Shown here one piece after another: positions 59,534 through 64,000 of a DNA stretch of 64,000 bases (within the stretch, counting starts at the first letter, position 1; each line of letters opens with the position of its first letter). This stretch comes from Plazaster borealis. Lineage: Eukaryota; Echinodermata; Asteroidea; Forcipulatida; Labidiasteridae. A program made the translations under genes and the position numbers. Under the pieces are notes generated by a model. That model was not told the DNA's origin and did no database searches. It saw nothing but the letters and a program-made list of their open reading frames with translations. The DNA lies in assembly GCA_021014325.1 (NCBI GenBank), contig CM037457.1, positions 7,422,721-7,486,720 of the forward strand, read 5' to 3'.

Positions 59534-62500
59534 TTATGAAATAGCTCACTTAACTGGCTTTTTGTTACTGATGAAATTTTAACTGAGGATCAAGTCTAGT
59601 TATGAGGATGCCCATTGTGATTTTCAAAAGTCAATTCCCACCTTATTATAATGAGTATGCTACTGGAAACAGTTAAAAGAAAGTGTTTTTAAAACAAATG
59701 TTCTTATCAGCTGACTGGAACACTTGTCGTACTATTCAAAAATTAAGTGAACAACGGTTTTGGCCAGATTTAAGAAAATGGGCAAACAAATCTGCTTTTA
59801 CTTTAATAATAGGGTATTCAAATACTTTTACATGTAAAACAATGAACAAACAGGGTGTGTAAATTTCAAATAAGGTGTCAAAATTCCTGGCAAATTGCTA
59901 GCATACATCTGTATACGTGACATCGAGTAAGCTATGCAGCATGCTCAGAAATTCTGAGTCAGAATTTATATTTGAAATGTTGCATTCCTTGTACAAGTAC
60001 AAGTCTATACATTTAATGACAAGGTACATGTACACCAATGCAGCAATTTCATTTGATTTCATTATTACTTATGAAAGACTGAGCTGAAGAAAAGTACATA
60101 TTCATGTAAATTTATGTAAATGTATGTACTTAAACATTTATTTATATTTTATGTACTTACATTTATGTTGTGTACTCAAGCATAAATTCTTATGCAAAAC
60201 AAAACAAAACAGTTCTTAACTTGTGTTCAACTGTTTTGGATGCATACCATTTTCAGCGTAAGAGGTTTTATATTCACAAACATGTAAATTTGCTAGTTTA
60301 GTTTTTATTATCAACGCTATACCAAATCATGGTTGGTATCAGTAAACACTTGCCAAAGGAAAATGTTAATACTGTACAGTTAATAAAAACTTCACTTTGT
60401 TTGATATTTATGTATTATAACATTCTTAAAGTAGATTTTAGTAGTTCTCATCAATGCAAATTGGTATCTCGTAAAATGTTCAAGATCTAACTGGTATTTG
60501 GGTTGGAACAATCCTGATACAATACAGTACTTTAGTAGATCATAGGCACATGGGATAAATCAGTCACTGCAACACTTAATAGACAAGTACTAGCAGGCAT
60601 GAGACTCTTCCTACTTTAGTCTGATTTCCGATTTTGGGGCCCTTGGGAAAAATCAGAAAAATTGTGATTAAATAGCCTGAAAAGTCTTCTAAAAGTTTCA
60701 TCATTCGTACATGCACGTCAGCTCCTGTACTCAATGAAATGTTCCAATTTTTTCCTCATGGACCAAATATCATGCCTGTACTAGGATGGCATGATTGAAT
60801 ATCACACAGACCTAAAAGCTATTAACTTGATATTAAATCTTATGGTTTTATTTGCTAATAAATTTAAGTTGTAAATTGTTTCTTTCATTTAATCAATAAA
60901 CAATACATTTGCGTATATCATGTACAGTATGTTTATGTACTTCATGTGTCACAGTGCCTTGCTATGGTATGAAAGTCTGTGCATGACGACCACATCATAG
61001 ACCATGTTTTAATCAATACAGAGTGCTAATGATGTTGGAGGTTACTTTTCTTAAACACTTGAAATTGCAGACAGTTTCAATATGATACTTTTATGCTTGG
61101 AAATCTTTGGAAATACTGAACGCAGGATAGTTAGCCTAAATCAGTCTCTGGATTTAAAGGAATGGTTCATTCAAAACTACACAAGGATTTCAAAACTCAC
61201 TTAATGTATGGGTGTACTAATACCAACACCCTGTAGTCCCCTTAAAGTGCCCTTATTATTGGGGACAATAAATACTTTAATATAATTGATTCATGACAAT
61301 CTCAAAGAATAACACACAGGAAAGTTTAAGTTCATGTTTCACATGTACTGGCAGTCATACAAATAGTGGATGCATATGAGTGCATTGTCACAGAATATAA
61401 TCGCAAGGTGAAATCTGGACAATTTAAGTTCTCAAGGCGAAGCCGAGTAAAATGGAAAAGCCAGATTTCACAGAGTGCATAGATTCTGCGACAATGCATG
61501 AACGAAATGAATTCAATATTTGTTTTATGTAACATACGCATAGATCCTTGTCAATTGAAATATTTTTCACAATAAACACAAAACCTCATCCACCTCACAC
61601 TCTGAACATTCTAAAAATTCTGTATTGTTGGGATGAATGGGCGGGAACAATTATTTTGGAAATAACGTGAAGCAACACTGAAGCGTCACTGTAAAGCATC
61701 GCTGTGAAGTATCGCTGTGAAGTATCCCAAGCATGCTATGATTATCAATATAGGACTCATATTACATTGCGTCGCAGCAGTAAATACATGGCAAAATAAA
61801 GCATGACACATGATGCGTATTCCACCAATCAAATGACAAGGATCTACATGTGTGCAGTATATCAAATATTATATTTTGAGAGTAATTTTTAAGGAAGTAT
61901 AACAAGTACACATAGAAGTGAAGTACAACCTTTCAGTGGAAACACCAATATAGGTACAAGGTACATGTAGTTTGTAATCATAACAATTTATTTCACAGAA
62001 TTTGTACAGCTTGATTTTGAATATGCAGATATGAATCACATCAACTGCATCAAAGCATAAAGCAATAAATCTGGTGAATGTCAGACTAGACATGAAACAT
62101 TATTAGTTAATCACACAAACTCAAGTGGAATACGGAAAAATATAGCATTTGTGTCCCATGGGATGCAGATGCACTATAACTTTCTGTATTCCATGAGCAT
62201 GCGTGCTATAATAAATTTATCTTCAAGCAAACTGGATGCATGGCTTAAAAAGTGTCCCACACTGAGTTTCAATAGTGCGTTAGAACAGGGTTTGATATGG
62301 GCCATCCAATATAGGTTAAAGCACACTCTTGTTGCTATGGATCAACCAATCAGAATCAAGGATTTAAGTTTGCTTGAAGGTAATATTCTTTTGACTGTTG
62401 TTTAACTAACACACATCGGTGTAAGGGTAAAACACAAATAATATGATTTATCCCGGATGCAAATTAAACAACTATTAAAATCGTTGCTAAAATATATGAA

Positions 62501-64000
62501 CCCCCGGCAGTGGAACAACTTAGGAAATGTACAAGTGTTAACCATTGTGTGTTATTGTATCTGAATGGTACAATGGGCTTTGTTTTGTGTTCTTCTTAAT
62601 AATAGATTAGCACATTATAAACATTATCACATTGATATTTGTGAAGAGTCCCTTATTATACAATCTTGTTGCACCGTGGTTCCTCAACAATGATATGATG
62701 AACTAGTCTCATCTTTAGAAAATGTCAACTACATACAGTTCAAAAGGACTTTATTTGAAATAAATAAAACATGCAGTACATACATGAACTATAAAATAGT
62801 TTGCATCTTCAAAACCTTCTTGAATACCTACACAAAATGTCTCCAGCTTGATTGCATCCGGACATCAAAACCAAATGTGATCCTTGGCCAACTTTAATTT
62901 GGGTGTCTAATAACAATATTACATTAATGTGCTATCAATGGCACAATCAAACAAGTGGCTCATTTTTGTGGATATTCTTCAGACTGTTTCAGTGTTAGTT
63001 GTAAAGTGCTTTTTAAAACCATTGCTGCGAGTTTACCAAAGTCCAGCATTACCTAGTCTCATTTCAATGTGCATAAACACACCTTTGTTCCTTTTATGCA
63101 CATCTGGGATACATTTTCAAGAATGAGAAAAGAGCTGATGTCAAGCCCAGTAACCATGTCCCAAAGAAATGTTCATTTCTCGATGAGTAGCTTGTTACAG
63201 TTAAAATGGACCTTATGTCTTGGGCCTTGAATGTTTTGGGTTTTGTTTTATCTGCAGGTGCACACATCTCATGGCAAATTGGCATATTTTGTGCTCAATC
63301 AACCAATTATACATGTATAAAAATACACATACCATGGTGCTGTATTGTCAGTCAATAGTGGGTCGACTGCCAATAGTGTTACAAAATCCACTTCAATTTA
63401 AAAAATGCCAAAAAATGCTATCCACCAGCCTTCCAAGGAGTAAGTGAATGCCACGATAACATCTACAATAACTTGCCATGGATCACACAATTCAAGAACA
63501 ATAACAAGCACGAGCTCAAACATCTGTTACACTGAGCCAATATAACCTTGAGAGCTGTGCTGAGATTTGGAATAAACAATGGAGAGATCAAAGATCAATG
63601 TTTTCTCACTGATTAACAATCAATATTAATGAATTCTGTTATTCAAGTACATTTGATCTTATTGGTTTGATGTGATCAAATGTACATTGGGTGTGAACAT
63701 AATCAATACGTGTTGGCACACTTATGAAGCACTAACAATTACCAGTCTATATCTTTTAAAAATATTTGATAAAATAACTGTACAGTTTTGATCGCCAAGG
63801 TTCTTCATACATTTTCTCCTGATTAAAAAAGTCACCAAGATATCAAACTAGAGACTTTGTGGAATCATTTTAACCTGTGCAAGATAATATCAAAAGAGAT
63901 CTCTATTTTGGTTTGGCAATGGCAATATTTTCCACCTATTTTACACAAATCTCCCTTCAACAAAAATATAATAATAACAATAATAATAAAGGGCTGGGAA
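59534..64000. other. AT-rich DNA, possible UTR, no gene recognised
   Basis: Many AATAAA-like and TGTA-rich stretches, and the family I repeat at 61730-61862. Short open frames have no recognisable domain. Unlike the rest of the window it contains no TAGGCCTA. Confidence 0.4.
61730..61862 (+). repeat. Dispersed repeat family I, copy 2
   Basis: Direct-orientation relative of 58590-58712, ending CAAATGACAAGGATCTACATG. Preceded by a short duplication, ATCGCTGTGAAGT. Confidence 0.75.

Overview
This window is metazoan nuclear DNA that is AT-rich, intron-containing and dominated by repeats. It holds one convincing host gene, a seven-cadherin delta-type protocadherin at 53322-58228 on the plus strand. 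Almost everything else is transposon relics, miniature inverted-repeat elements (MITEs), minisatellites and unassigned intergenic sequence. The gene class, the intron style and the repeat landscape point to a marine deuterostome. An echinoderm, possibly a sea star, is my best guess, but no sequence here proves the species.

Layout. 1-9.4 kb: intergenic, with a MITE remnant, a tRNA-derived SINE (452-750) and a large GGTT/GGTC tetranucleotide array (7760-8572) split by a small MITE. 9.4-17.2 kb: a TTAA-flanked MITE, a 2-kb minisatellite of 35-bp units (14037-16062) ending at a second SINE with a long AAT tail, and a GGCTAC foldback. 19-22 kb: a Tc1-type MITE and several dispersed repeats. 22.3-29.6 kb: a 7.3-kb composite bounded by inverted arms of about 1.2 kb. 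It carries a broken, intron-containing Harbinger (HARBI1-like, DDE) transposase on plus and a second, convergent two-exon reading frame on minus. 29.8-32.5 kb: a foldback element and a 1.6-kb minisatellite of 39-bp units. 35-36.5 kb: a palindrome with a nested MITE, then tandem duplications. 38.6-52.4 kb: further copies of the TTAA MITE family in otherwise unassigned DNA. 53.3-58.2 kb: the protocadherin. 58.7-59.5 kb: a Tc1 relic that still carries part of a transposase. 59.5-64 kb: AT-rich DNA that may include 3' UTR of the protocadherin.

How the parts relate. The transposase pseudogenes explain the non-coding elements around them: the Tc1 relic at 58.7 kb and the MITE at 19.2 kb share the same long inverted termini. 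The most interesting signal is an excess of the palindrome TAGGCCTA (15 exact copies, plus four of TAGGGCCTA). In two MITE families one copy reads TA where its relative reads TAGGCCTA. This is what excision footprints, or a 6-bp micro-insertion process at TA sites, would leave. Counts and alignments were made by eye. Species, family names and expression need database searches that I could not run.
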